A DNA stretch of 64,000 nucleotides from JANQQC01 sp965262255 (GCA_965262255.1 OZ253505.1:248001-312000), one strand, 5' to 3'. Shown: positions 1 to 9,881, numbered from the stretch's first letter. Notes: generated by a model from the letters alone, not told the origin. Translations and numbers: made by a program.

Positions 1-2571
1 TCCACCATCACTCATATGTAGTGACAACAATGAATAAGAGTTCCCGCGACTTCTACTGTTCGTGACCTTAACTGTCGGTAGGGTTCTCTGGTTGTCTAGC
101 CGAATTGCATAATCTTCGATCGAATGGGCCTCCGGAGTATACACAAACGAATACACTGACACAAGAAGTGCCGACAATAACCTTAACAAAGAATGTTTGC
201 AATGCCCGAGCATAACGATTTTGGCCAATACTTATTGTTTCTTGATGATCCGAAGCATACAGACAAGCTTGCGGTCGTACGATCGGACTTCAATCCGTTC
301 AAAAATTTTACACATTCTGTTTTCACATCCTGTTCTACCATAGTACCACAGTTTAGTCTATGACGTGTAGAGGTAGTTCAAAACGTATGGGGACTAAGCG
401 ATCTTAACCTAGTATTGGAGGTTGTTCCAAGTTCAGTTTCGCGAATATATGGTGGGGTTCTTTGACGAAACAGGAAGAGACCGCTTTCAGCAAACTTTAC
501 CATTTGCTATTGTTCCGGTGAGAACAGAATCGTGACTTTTGTGAATATCGAATCTGTGAATGCCCGTGTTATCGCATTTGCAAAGCGCAAAGAACTACCT
601 GTTGACGACTGGGTTGAATAGACGTTCTTGGATAACAAAGCCTTTAGTGCAGATGTAAACCTAAGGAAATTATATACCTGTTGACAGAAGTCACATAAAA
701 ACAAATTGGCGCCTTTCCGCTTGCACGGCATCCAAAGCATCTGCGAGTCATCAATTTCAGTTTTATCTCCTTCACTCCAAGGATCAATTTGGTCGTCGTT
801 CATTTCCTTGTAACCGTATCTCTTACCGCAACTCGTACTTTAACCAATACTCTCTTGGTATTTTTGCTCGTTCATCTCCGCGGTCAACGCCCGTACTGCA
901 AAGTGATTCTCCTTGCCTGAGATTTTTTTTGTTCACAGATACCAACTGCATCAACGAATTGTTGAGCGGGAATTTTCGAGTGATTTGCCGTAGGGAAGGT
1001 TTAGTGGGATTCATTCGGATATGCCGTTAGTAACGGGGGTTGAACTACGAATCCGAGTTTCTGGTAAACGTTAACTTCCGCACTTTCTGTCGATAGGTAT
1101 ATAATTCTCAAACTTAACTGTATCAGATTCATCAATCGGCTCTTGAACCCCGGAATATCTTCTGTCGCAGTCAGATGCCGCTAGATTCGTGTAGCATTTG
1201 AGCAGAATTAGCAAAACTTCTATGTTTACGGTGAAATATTCGAAGAACTAAGGAATTATAGAACGACGGTCAGTAGATTTCATTGCGATTCGCCAATTGC
1301 TGGGGCAGTCTAAGCATCTTTTCAACCTAAAGTTTGGATACCATGGCTTAATTTACGATGCAGACCAAAATCAGCTTAAAAACTTCCAATCAAAACGTAT
1401 ACATTTAGTGAAGTCAGTAAACGTCAATACGCCTGCGGTCATGGAGGAACCACCGATCACATTTGGCACAGTGTGCAAGCAAAAAATTGAGAATTATACA
1501 CAATTGTCTCCAAAATTCGAGATCACAACAATTCTCTTACTTTGTTTCCCTTCTTTGCGCCGTTCGGCTGTTCTTTCACTCGCACAGTGAGGACAAGTTA
1601 AACCGTTAGGTCAAAGCTGTTGCCTAAACCAGAATTCGACCGTTTTGTCATCGGGGAATTCCTAGTAACATCTAATAGCGACCATCTCATAGCGGTTAGT
1701 CAGTTACTACGGGAGTCTTTTTCAATGCCACTCCCCCGAATTTGCAAGTGATTCCGAAATTTGGAGCCAATTGTATGTAGTTCCCAAAAAACTGAACTCA
1801 TCTAACGAACGTGGCCGCTTTGTCCGAAGGTACAGAACCTCTTCGAATCTGAGTTCCTAACAGGCTAAACGAAAAATCATCGTTCTTGATTCTCTTGCAT
1901 TGATTCTCTCAACAATTGCGACGCTTTGGCACCAACAATTAGGAGTAACTGCCAGACAAGTTAAAAATTTGGCTTGAAAATCTAAAATTTCGTTCTGAAC
2001 GAAGAGATTTTGCCCTCAGAATGATGGTTCATTCCCTGTACAGCGTATAAACGTACCTGTCTCAATCTTTTTCGTTTAGCCTCTAAGCTACCAACAATCT
2101 GGCATCAGCAAGGTATCAATCGACACCTCCCCCCCCAAGTTCAGAAAACAGCATCTCCGAAACACACTTGTTCTATCACAATCATCCTTTGGCAAATTCA
2201 AACTCGAAACGTGGTGTAGTTGTTCGACTATACGCCTCGCTATGACGAAAGTTCCTTCTGTTTCTGCACAAAACGCGCTCAGAGAAACGTTGGGGTTCGC
2301 GGAAACTGCTACGACGCTTTGTCTGAGGTATGGCAGCTCTTCAAGTTGAAAATCTTATGTTTATTGAGAGCGTGACGTTACTGATGTGTTGGTCAAAAGC
2401 TAACTCCGAAAGTTGGCATCTGAGCTTAACTGCAATTACGCTTGTGCTAATCTCAGAGGATTCTAAGCGAGACTATCTCTCGACTTGCAGTGCTAAGTTA
2501 CTTTTCTAGCGATTCTGATTTACAGATTGGCAAAATTCTGATACACTGAAGTTCGCTTTAGGGAAAAACAA
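1..2571. other. Gene-poor stretch, no supported gene
   Basis: I see no reading frame here that resembles a known family, and stop codons are frequent in all frames. The longest frames are under 100 codons, overlap nothing recognisable and have ordinary-looking random composition. One minus-strand frame, 507-803, has a purine-rich stretch just before its ATG and a CxxC-like pair, but I cannot support it as a gene. A run of eight C lies at 2129-2136. The stretch is best read as decayed or intergenic sequence next to a toxin-antitoxin and restriction island. Confidence 0.5.
2129..2136. repeat. C8 homopolymer
   Basis: Eight consecutive C residues. Unlike the two longer G/C runs in this window (5046-5054 and 53988-53998), no open gene can be assigned to it, so it may be a leftover of a decayed gene or chance. 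Confidence 0.6.
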
Positions 2572-2832
2572 ATGTCAAAGTCGACCATAAAAACCTCGAA
2601 CGGTCACCGACTGCAAACCCGACACCATCAGAGGTCAAATTCACAGAATATGGCGCAAACTGTCCCAACTGAGCTACGGATATCTACCGATGTCGCGTCA
2701 CCTGCGGGTTTCGAGGATTCGATCCAGTCTGAGGAGTATTCCGTTATTTCTGATTCAGCAGGAAAACGAGACGATCCTGATTGTTATCTCTCGAAAGAAT
2801 TTAGATCTCTAATTTCTCACGGGAACAAGTAA
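2572..2832 (+). CDS. N-terminal fragment of a split HTH antitoxin, or separate small protein
   Basis: This 86-residue product is basic and low-complexity at its start (rich in H, R, S, Q, T), with no recognisable domain. It stops one base before the ATG of the next gene, in a different frame. The intact paralogue at 9882-10601 is a single 239-residue protein with a similarly basic N-terminal third followed by the HTH domain, while the two frames here add up to 238 residues. I infer that this is the front part of one antitoxin gene that was split by a frameshift. It could instead be an independent small gene, since direct similarity between the N-terminal thirds is weak. Confidence 0.4.
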   Translation: MSKSTIKTSNGHRLQTRHHQRSNSQNMAQTVPTELRISTDVASPAGFEDSIQSEEYSVISDSAGKRDDPDCYLSKEFRSLISHGNK

Positions 2833-2833
2833 G

Positions 2834-3292
2834 ATGGACTTTTCACCACAGGAACCAATTGAAGTAATTTGTGATGGCATCGATAGCACACAACTTACCG
2901 ACGACGAAGCAAAGGCTCCACTAGGAGTCCCCGTGATCTATTTAGGGGAAGAAGATAAGGATTATGCGACATACTCTATTGAGGAGGCTGCGGAGGCCTT
3001 GAACTTAAAAGGTTCGATTGTCATAGAACTTATCACTGCAGGGAAACTAGTTGGGTTAGAATTGGAGACTTCGGATTGGCGCGTTCCAAAAGCACAGATC
3101 CGCGATGGAATGTTCGCTCTTGGCCTTGAAAAAATTAAAGATACTTTTATGAACAATGAGAATCTATGGCAGTACTTGGTTACCGAACAGTTTGACGGCG
3201 ATGGTTGGATACGTCCACTTGATGTACACTTTAGTGGCAACATCGAATTAGCGCTGAATATGGCTGACCACCTTGATACAGATTTTCTGTAG
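2834..3292 (+). CDS. Helix-turn-helix antitoxin of a RES-type toxin-antitoxin module
   Basis: The 152-residue protein has a central segment reading YSIEEAAEALNL (about residues 47-58), then an acidic linker and IRDGMFALGL, ending with WQYLVTE (about 112-118) and IRPLDVHF. The same blocks occur in the same order in the protein at 9882-10601 (YSVEQAAKKLNV, IRDGQYAPHL, WQYLVTE, IRPIDLHF), which lies directly before an intact RES toxin. Antitoxins of RES systems bind the toxin and repress their own promoter. Here the following toxin gene is broken (3293-3549), so this copy is probably orphaned. The preceding frame (2572-2832) may be its detached N terminus. Function is inferred from the paralogous module. 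Confidence 0.65.
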   Translation: MDFSPQEPIEVICDGIDSTQLTDDEAKAPLGVPVIYLGEEDKDYATYSIEEAAEALNLKGSIVIELITAGKLVGLELETSDWRVPKAQIRDGMFALGLEKIKDTFMNNENLWQYLVTEQFDGDGWIRPLDVHFSGNIELALNMADHLDTDFL

Positions 3293-3549
3293 TATAGAAG
3301 GTTAGGATTCCCAAATATCCCCCGTATCGAGGACTCAGTAAGTTTCAATGGTGGGTGGAAAACTATTGCACAAAACAATAAGACAAACGGATTGGAATGG
3401 GTGTAGCTATAGGTCGTTTCTTTGCTCCAATTAGGGAATGCAAGACACTATATGTAGCTAGGGAAATACAAATAGCGATCCGAGAAGCATTACGTGAGAA
3501 GTTTGACACTAAAGAGTTTAGAAGTGTAACGCGTTTCAAGAAAATTTAG
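3293..3549 (+). pseudogene. RES-domain toxin remnant (frameshift, stop, C terminus lost)
   Basis: Directly after the antitoxin stop, frame 2 reads LGFPNIPRIEDSVSF and ends in a TAG at 3404-3406. Frame 1 from 3409 then reads GRFFAPIRECKTLYVAREIQ and continues with AIREALREKFD before a TAG at 3547-3549. This matches the intact toxin at 10603-11193 (RRFSAP, YLILYTA, AIRETLIRDEFD). The C-terminal half, including the YRSRH-type segment of the intact copy, is missing. RES toxins degrade NAD+ in known members; this one cannot be functional. It is a clear fossil of a second module. Confidence 0.8.
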
Positions 3550-3618
3550 TTTTCTGGTTCAGTTCTTGAAAGAATATAATTATCGCGCAAAGATTGTCAT
3601 AAGAATGGTAAAACAATT

Positions 3619-5202
3619 ATGAACGCTGTTGAAATCGAAGAAGCCGTTTCTCATTTGGCCGTACAGCCATTTGATAGAGAGGAATTCCCATTTGCCTTCC
3701 TTGAGGCATTTGGCAATAAGTCTACGACTCTGAAGCGACTACGGGCTGGCGCTTCTAACCGATCTGACGTAGGAGGAGTTCTGCAGACCAATAACATCCA
3801 CATCAAAGTTTGTGATCCAGATAATGTCAATACTGCTCTACAAGAGTTGAGAGAAAGTGTTGCAACAACCAAAGCCAAAGCGAAGATTGTCCTTGCAACT
3901 GATGGTAGTTGGCTTGAAGCTGAAGATTTGAACTCCGGCGAAACGGTAGCATGCGAATATAAAGATTTTCACGAAAGATTTGGCTTCTTCTTACCGCTTG
4001 CTGGCATCACGACCGTTAAAGAAATCCGCGAAAGTGCTTTTGACATTAAAGCAACTGGGCGTTTGGATAAACTATACGTTGAACTTTCAAAAACAAATCC
4101 AGACTGGGCTGCCTCAGACAATAAGAATAACATAAACCTTTTTCTTGCTCGACTGATTTTTTGTTTTTTCGCAGAAGACACAGATATTTTCGGTGGAGAT
4201 AACCGCTTTACCAAGACCGTCGAACAAATGAGTTCGTCCGACAGTTCAAATACACACGAAGTAATTGGCGAAATTTTCAAGGCTATGAAAACAGCTGATC
4301 GCGATGCTGCAGGTCTGCGACCTTGGGCTGACCGATTTCCGTATGTCAATGGTGGATTATTCTCGGATTCGGTGGAGGTACCTAAGTTCACTAAGATTGC
4401 TCGAAGTTATTTGCTTCACATTGGTAAACTGGACTGGACAAAAATCAATCCTGATATCTTTGGATCAATGATACAAGCGGTCGAAGACAAGAATGAGCGT
4501 GGCGTGATGGGAATGCACTATACAAGCGTTAGCAACATACTCAAAGTTCTCAATCCTCTTTTCCTAGAGAGTTTAAGGACTCAATTGGAAGAAGCCGGAA
4601 CTAGTCCGGTCAAATTACTCAACTTACGAAAACGCATTTCTAATATTCGTATTTTCGATCCTGCCTGTGGTTCTGGTAACTTTCTTGTGATAGCGTATAA
4701 AGAAATGAGAAAGATTGAGGCAAGAGTTAATAAGTTGCGCGGTGAAAGTGATCGAAAAACTGATATACCGTTAACTAACTTTAGAGGCATAGAAATTTGT
4801 AAATTTCCTGCTGCGATTGCCAGATTATCATTAGTTATTGCAAGTTATCAGTGTAACGTTTTATACCGTGGACAAAAAGAAGCTCTAAAACAATTACTTC
4901 CATTAGACGAGAAGAATTGGATTACATGTGGAAATGCCCTGAGATTGGATTGGAGTAGTCTATGTCCGGCTAGCGGTGAAGAAGTAAACTATGTTGCCGA
5001 TGACCTCCTGCACACGGTGACAGACCAAGAAACGATAAATTTTGAGGGGGGGGGTATTCAACAGAACTATATATTTGCGGTAATCCGCCTTATTTGGGCA
5101 GTGCACTTCAATCAAAACTCCAAAAAGAAGATCTACAACATATTTTTGAACGGAAAACCAAGAACTGGAAATCTCTTGATTATGTTTCAGGTTGGTTTCT
5201 GA
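3619..5202 (+). CDS. MmeI-like DNA adenine methyltransferase, N-terminal part in present frame
   Basis: The N-terminal 330 residues resemble the N-terminal and helical spacer domains of MmeI-type enzymes, with FPFAFLEAFGN near residue 25 and the block LARLIFCFFAEDTDIF near residue 180. Motif I for S-adenosylmethionine binding, FDPACGSGNF, lies at about 346-355. After a G9 run at 5046-5054 the frame reads nonsense-like sequence and stops at 5202. Motif IV (NPPY, 5082-5093) and the target-recognition and C-terminal domains continue in another frame (see 5094-6392). With seven or ten G the two frames would join into a protein of about 924 residues. MmeI relatives carry a nuclease in the N-terminal domain; here I see no clear PD-(D/E)xK motif, so cleavage may depend on the helicase and GIY-YIG partners downstream. 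The state seen here should be inactive. Confidence 0.8.
   Translation: MNAVEIEEAVSHLAVQPFDREEFPFAFLEAFGNKSTTLKRLRAGASNRSDVGGVLQTNNIHIKVCDPDNVNTALQELRESVATTKAKAKIVLATDGSWLEAEDLNSGETVACEYKDFHERFGFFLPLAGITTVKEIRESAFDIKATGRLDKLYVELSKTNPDWAASDNKNNINLFLARLIFCFFAEDTDIFGGDNRFTKTVEQMSSSDSSNTHEVIGEIFKAMKTADRDAAGLRPWADRFPYVNGGLFSDSVEVPKFTKIARSYLLHIGKLDWTKINPDIFGSMIQAVEDKNERGVMGMHYTSVSNILKVLNPLFLESLRTQLEEAGTSPVKLLNLRKRISNIRIFDPACGSGNFLVIAYKEMRKIEARVNKLRGESDRKTDIPLTNFRGIEICKFPAAIARLSLVIASYQCNVLYRGQKEALKQLLPLDEKNWITCGNALRLDWSSLCPASGEEVNYVADDLLHTVTDQETINFEGGGIQQNYIFAVIRLIWAVHFNQNSKKKIYNIFLNGKPRTGNLLIMFQVGF
5046..5054 (+). repeat. G9 tract at the frame break of the methyltransferase (candidate phase-variation switch)
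   Basis: Nine G in a row inside the coding region, 30 bases before the catalytic NPPY codons. With nine G the upstream frame (position class 1) and the downstream frame (class 0) do not join; ten or seven G would restore one frame reading EGGG or EGG, then YSTELYICGNPPYLG. Poly-G tracts of this length are known slippage sites in phase-variable methyltransferases of other bacteria. A sequencing error in the homopolymer would look identical. Confidence 0.75.
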
Positions 5203-6392
5203 AAGCCGCTTTAAGTTATAAATCGCAGTCTATTCGTACTGCCTTTGTTGCCACAAACTCTATATGTCAGGGAGAACAAGTACCAATCTTATGGCCAATA
5301 GTTTTTAATGAAGGGTACAAGATTAACTTTGCATACACGTCATTTAAATGGTCTAATCTAGCCAGTCATAACGCAGGAGTTTCGGTTGTTATTATTGGTT
5401 TTACGTCAGATAATTTTGAAGAATCTACGCTTTACCATACTAAGTCGGATAACAGCGTCAAGTCAAGAATTGTACAACAGATAAATTGGTATCTGTCCGC
5501 TAGTTCACCAATAGAAATCGAAGCAACTTCAATTCCAATATCAGAATGTTCACGAATGATCCGTGGAAACGATCCATGCGACGGTGGACACCTAACGTTA
5601 AACTTCCATGAATCAAATTTATTAGGTAAGACCAATCAATTTGTAGATGATCTAATTTTTCCCTTCATCGGATCTCAAGAACTGACTAAAGGAATAATTC
5701 GAAAATGTATGTGGATTAAGGAACATCAGTTAGAACGTGCTAGGAAAGATGAAAAAATAACGACACGTATTGAAGCGGTAAGAAAGATGCGAGCTTCTGC
5801 AAAATCAAAAGCTACCAGAAAGTTTGCGAATTCACCTCATCGTTTCAAACAAATAATTGGCGGAGGAAATTATTCTGTAATAGTTGTTCCAAGAGTTACT
5901 TCAGAGAATAGAAGGTATTTACCAGTTGGCTTATTTCCAGCGCCAACTATTGTTGCCAATAGTGCGATAGCAATTTACGACCAACCGCTCTGGAACATGG
6001 CACTAATAGCATCTAGGGTTCATTTGGTTTGGATTGCAACGGTATGCGGCAGACTTGGAACCGGGTTCCGCTATTCAAATACGCTCGGTTGGAATACCTT
6101 TCCTGTTCCTAAACTTACGACAAAAAACAAAGAAGACCTTACACGAGCGGCGGAAGACATACTGCTAGCCCGCGAAGAACACTTCCCGGCAACTATCGCA
6201 GATTTGTATAAGCCCGATGCTATGCACGAAAATCTCCTTAGCGCTCACGAAAAGAACGACGAAATCGTTGAACGGATATTTATCGGTCGAAGATTTAAAA
6301 ATGACACTGAACGTCTCGAAAAACTGTTTGAACTCTACAGCGAAATGACGAACAGAGACAATAACTCTAATCAAAAAGGAACACGCAAATGA
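5094..6392 (+). CDS. MmeI-like DNA methyltransferase, target-recognition and C-terminal part
   Basis: This frame is the continuation of the gene that starts at 3619. It really begins upstream, near 5055, where it encodes the motif IV block CGNPPYLGS (5076-5102), so the ATG at 5094 is only the first start-like codon. It holds the rest of the methyltransferase fold, a target-recognition region containing FPAPTIVANSAIAIY (about residues 280-295), and the MmeI-type C-terminal domain (EDILLAREEHFP near 370, ending in a KLFELYSEM helix). It overlaps the helicase start by four bases (ATGA). Because the frame has stayed open for 1.3 kb without the upstream part, the break is either recent, reversible or an artefact. 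Confidence 0.75.
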   Translation: MGSALQSKLQKEDLQHIFERKTKNWKSLDYVSGWFLKAALSYKSQSIRTAFVATNSICQGEQVPILWPIVFNEGYKINFAYTSFKWSNLASHNAGVSVVIIGFTSDNFEESTLYHTKSDNSVKSRIVQQINWYLSASSPIEIEATSIPISECSRMIRGNDPCDGGHLTLNFHESNLLGKTNQFVDDLIFPFIGSQELTKGIIRKCMWIKEHQLERARKDEKITTRIEAVRKMRASAKSKATRKFANSPHRFKQIIGGGNYSVIVVPRVTSENRRYLPVGLFPAPTIVANSAIAIYDQPLWNMALIASRVHLVWIATVCGRLGTGFRYSNTLGWNTFPVPKLTTKNKEDLTRAAEDILLAREEHFPATIADLYKPDAMHENLLSAHEKNDEIVERIFIGRRFKNDTERLEKLFELYSEMTNRDNNSNQKGTRK

Positions 6393-8440
6393 CAAACTCT
6401 ACCAAAGTTCCGTCCGTATCGGTTACTTACGCCCAAACCGGAACGGCGACCAAATCCAACGAGCTTGGCATGCGTCCTATGCAGGAACGAGCCTATGCAA
6501 AACGTGGTGAACAGTATCTCCTCATTAAATCACCTCCTGCGTCAGGTAAGAGTCGTGCGCTCATGTTTATAGCACTCGACAAAATTCATAGACAAGGACT
6601 CAAAAAAGCAATAATAACTGTTCCAGAGAAAGCGATCGGTGCAAGTTTCAATGACGAACCATTAACGAATTTTGGTTTTAATCACGACTGGCATATTGAG
6701 CCAAAATGGAATCTCTGCAATGCTCCAGGAGCCGAACGTAGCAAAGTTACCGCGATGAGGGCCTTCTTAAATAGCGACGATCAGTTTCTAGTCTGTCCGC
6801 ATCCAACCTTCCGCAACGCTTTTGAAAACTTCGGAGTCGAAGCTTTCGACAACTGCATTGTTGCTGTAGACGAGTTTCACCACGTATCAGCTAACCCCAA
6901 CAACAAACTCGGAAATCAAGTCGCTCAACTTATAGAACGCGACAAGGCACATATCGTTGCAATGACAGGATCCTACTTTCGTGGTGACGCTGAACCAGTT
7001 CTCGCTCCTGAAGACGAAGCCAAGTTCCATTCAGTGACATACACTTACTACGAACAACTTAACGGTTACAACTGGCTAAAGTCTTTAGATATCGGTTACT
7101 ACTTTTATTCGGGTTCGTACACAGAGGAAATTCTCAAAGTTCTCAATCCAAGCGAGAAAACGATTATTCATATCCCGAATGTCAACTCAAGAGAAAGCAC
7201 AAAAGATAAAATCAAGGAAGTTGAACATATTCTGGAAGAACTAGGAGATTGGCAAGGTACCGACCCATTTACTGGTTTTCAACTTGTCAAATCGCTAGAT
7301 GGCAAAGTTCTGCGTATCGCGGATCTAGTCAATGACGAACCTGCAAAACGTGACAAAGTCTCTAACGCTCTCAAAGATTCAAGTCAGAAGAATAATCGCG
7401 ATCACGTCGATATAATAATTGCTTTAGGCATGGCGAAAGAAGGATTCGATTGGATTTGGTGTGAACATGCCCTTACTGTAGGTTACAGGTCAAGCTTAAC
7501 AGAAATCGTTCAGATCATTGGCCGCGCCACTCGAGATGCTAGAGACAAGACACACGCCAGATTCACAAATTTGATAGCAGAACCAGATGCTTCCGAGGAA
7601 TCAGTTCGTGAAGCTGTGAATGATACGTTAAAAGCTATCGCCGCTAGCCTGTTGATGGAACAAGTCCTCGCTCCAAAATTCAAATTCACGGCCAAAAATT
7701 CAAACAGCGTACCTATATCCGGATTTGATTACGGTAAAGATGGCTATTCTCCCGAAAGTAATAATATTGGATTTAATCCCGAAGAAGGAGCCATTCACGT
7801 CGAGATAAAAGGACTAACTGAACCAAAGTCTGAAAAAGCTCAGCAAATTTGCAAAACAGATCTAAACGAAATCGTTCATGCTTTCGTTCAGGATAGCACC
7901 TCGGTTGAGCAGGGGCTGTTTAACGATGACCTTGTAGCCCAAGAAATTACAGTAGTACGCTTTGGCAAGATTATTGAAGAGAAACACCCGGACTTAGACA
8001 AAGAAGATGTCGAAGCCATACGGCAACGAGCGGTGGCGGCAATGCATCTTGTTCAGCAAGGCAAAACTAACGCAGCTATGATTGAGAGTGGTAATGATCC
8101 CGAAAACACCTCACTCATCCAAGGCGTTCGCAAGATCTTCAATAACGTCCGTGAACTAGACATCGATTTAATAGACAGCATAAATCCGTTTAGCGAGGCA
8201 TATAGTATTCTCTCAAAGTCTATGACAGAAGATCGCCTCAAAGAAGTCGCGGCAATAATAGCCGCTAAGAAGGTTCAGATGGGACTTGAGGAAGCTCGTG
8301 AACTCGCAAAGCGAGCCCTTAAATTTAAACAATTACGCGGTCGTTCCCCAAACATTCTTTCTACTGATCCTTGGGAAAAAAGAATGGCCGAAGGTGTAGA
8401 GTTTCTCAAAAGAAAAAGGGAAAAACAAGCCAATGACTAA
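6389..8440 (+). CDS. DExH-type helicase of the methyltransferase-helicase-nuclease operon
   Basis: The 683-residue protein is a superfamily 2 helicase. Visible motifs are Walker A in SPPASGKSRA (about residues 50-59), a DEFH box in VAVDEFHHV (about 167-175), motif III-like AMTGSY near 198 and motif VI QIIGRATRDA near 378. The C-terminal 280 residues are helical and unrecognised. It starts inside the end of the methyltransferase gene and overlaps the nuclease gene at its own end, so the three are translationally coupled. By analogy with type I and related restriction systems it would translocate DNA from the recognition complex and hand it to the nuclease. The DEFH box and PPASGKS loop are unusual variants but keep the essential Lys, Asp and Glu. 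Confidence 0.8.
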   Translation: MTNSTKVPSVSVTYAQTGTATKSNELGMRPMQERAYAKRGEQYLLIKSPPASGKSRALMFIALDKIHRQGLKKAIITVPEKAIGASFNDEPLTNFGFNHDWHIEPKWNLCNAPGAERSKVTAMRAFLNSDDQFLVCPHPTFRNAFENFGVEAFDNCIVAVDEFHHVSANPNNKLGNQVAQLIERDKAHIVAMTGSYFRGDAEPVLAPEDEAKFHSVTYTYYEQLNGYNWLKSLDIGYYFYSGSYTEEILKVLNPSEKTIIHIPNVNSRESTKDKIKEVEHILEELGDWQGTDPFTGFQLVKSLDGKVLRIADLVNDEPAKRDKVSNALKDSSQKNNRDHVDIIIALGMAKEGFDWIWCEHALTVGYRSSLTEIVQIIGRATRDARDKTHARFTNLIAEPDASEESVREAVNDTLKAIAASLLMEQVLAPKFKFTAKNSNSVPISGFDYGKDGYSPESNNIGFNPEEGAIHVEIKGLTEPKSEKAQQICKTDLNEIVHAFVQDSTSVEQGLFNDDLVAQEITVVRFGKIIEEKHPDLDKEDVEAIRQRAVAAMHLVQQGKTNAAMIESGNDPENTSLIQGVRKIFNNVRELDIDLIDSINPFSEAYSILSKSMTEDRLKEVAAIIAAKKVQMGLEEARELAKRALKFKQLRGRSPNILSTDPWEKRMAEGVEFLKRKREKQAND

Positions 8441-9623
8441 GCCAGAATACGGAAAAGAGGATGATGAACTCCTCGATCAACTAGGGGAACTAGAGGCAAT
8501 CACGCCACCTCCAAAGTACACCCCTCGCGAGGAGAGAATCATCACCGGATTCGAAGATATACAGCGTTTTTACGATAGATACGGTCGAGCTCCACTACAC
8601 GGCGAAGATCGAGATATTTTTGAACGTATGTACGCCGTACGACTCGATCAGCTCATCGCACAGGAAGATTGCCGGGAGTTACTCAGACAGTTTGATCACC
8701 AAAATATACTTTCCTCTCGTCTACCTGACAGCGAGGAAGAGTTTGATGACATCGACGATGAAGAAATTCTAAAGCATTTTACTGACGAAGACCAATCGTC
8801 GGATATTGTAAACCTAAAACATGTCCGTTCTGTCTCCGAGCGACAATCCCCAGACGAAGTTGCCTCACGAAAAACGTGTGAGGACTTTGGAAACTTCAAG
8901 CAACTATTTGTAAACGTTCAACAGGAGCTAAGAGCTGGAATTCGCGAAACACGTGAATTCAAGCGTAAGGCTGAGATTCTACAAGGTAAGTACTTTATCG
9001 TTGGAGGTCAAATTGCCTACGTCGCCGAACGCAACACAGATTTTCAAAATGACCAAGGTATGGTGGATGCCCGCCTAAGAGTAATATTCAGTAATGGGAC
9101 AGAAAGTAACCTGCTCATGAGATCATTGCAACGGGCTCTATCTCAGGACGAGACAGGACGCCGCATAACTGAACCTGAGGCAGGTCCTCTATTCTCAGAT
9201 GAAGTGAAAGAAAACGACACAAAAACCGGAGTAATTTACGTTCTGCGTAGCCTTTCGGAGGACAAAAATGTAAAGAAATTTCACGAATTCCTTCACAAAA
9301 TCGGCGTTACTACAGGTTCAGTCGAACGCCGAATCCAGAACGCAAGTTCCGAGTCCACGTACTTGTGTGCAGAAGTTCAAATTGTTCTGACTATTGACCT
9401 TTTCAACATTGAACCTACTGGGATGGAACGACTGTTACACAGAATATTTCACCGGGCGAGATGTAATCTGGAGATATTCGATCGGTTCGGCAAGCCCGTT
9501 AGCCCGAGAGAATGGTTTATGGTTCCATTGCAAGCCATTGAGGAAGCCGTAAACCGCATAAAAGACGAATCGATTACTGACTATACGTTTGACCGAAACA
9601 CCATGAATTTCGTAAAAAAATAG
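8433..9623 (+). CDS. GIY-YIG (T5orf172-like) nuclease
   Basis: The 396-residue protein has an acidic, helical N-terminal 240 residues of unknown role and a C-terminal GIY-YIG fold: GVIYVLRS (about 269-276), then HKIGVTTGSVERRI (about 289-302) carrying the second half of the signature and the catalytic-type Arg, and a metal-binding Glu in GMERLLHRIF (about 338). The segment PREWFMVPL near the end is typical of T5orf172-type domains. It overlaps the helicase by eight bases and ends the operon. It is the only obvious nuclease among the three genes and is inferred to be the cutting subunit. Confidence 0.8.
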   Translation: MTKPEYGKEDDELLDQLGELEAITPPPKYTPREERIITGFEDIQRFYDRYGRAPLHGEDRDIFERMYAVRLDQLIAQEDCRELLRQFDHQNILSSRLPDSEEEFDDIDDEEILKHFTDEDQSSDIVNLKHVRSVSERQSPDEVASRKTCEDFGNFKQLFVNVQQELRAGIRETREFKRKAEILQGKYFIVGGQIAYVAERNTDFQNDQGMVDARLRVIFSNGTESNLLMRSLQRALSQDETGRRITEPEAGPLFSDEVKENDTKTGVIYVLRSLSEDKNVKKFHEFLHKIGVTTGSVERRIQNASSESTYLCAEVQIVLTIDLFNIEPTGMERLLHRIFHRARCNLEIFDRFGKPVSPREWFMVPLQAIEEAVNRIKDESITDYTFDRNTMNFVKK

Positions 9624-9881
9624 CGAGTTTCACTCGAAATTCGGTAACATAAAGCTTTGACATAACTCTTACAACGTTCAAAGCATCGTTCCAAATCAAT
9701 TTACAAGTCCTAATGTGCGGGGTAGACCGTAAGTGAGAGTGAAATAACTAGGATGAACTGTATTGAAATCGCTATACTCTGCGTGTCTACAGCTTCTAGT
9801 TTATTCATCACCTATTCCCCTATAATTTTGCTAATATCGCCAATTTATGGTAGAGTATCTCTTACCAATATGGAGTTTTCA

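Noticed and set aside
507..803. Minus-strand frame of 98 codons with a CxxC-like pair
   Set aside because: Purine-rich bases before the ATG are suggestive, but there is no recognisable domain and the surrounding sequence is full of stops; not strong enough to call.
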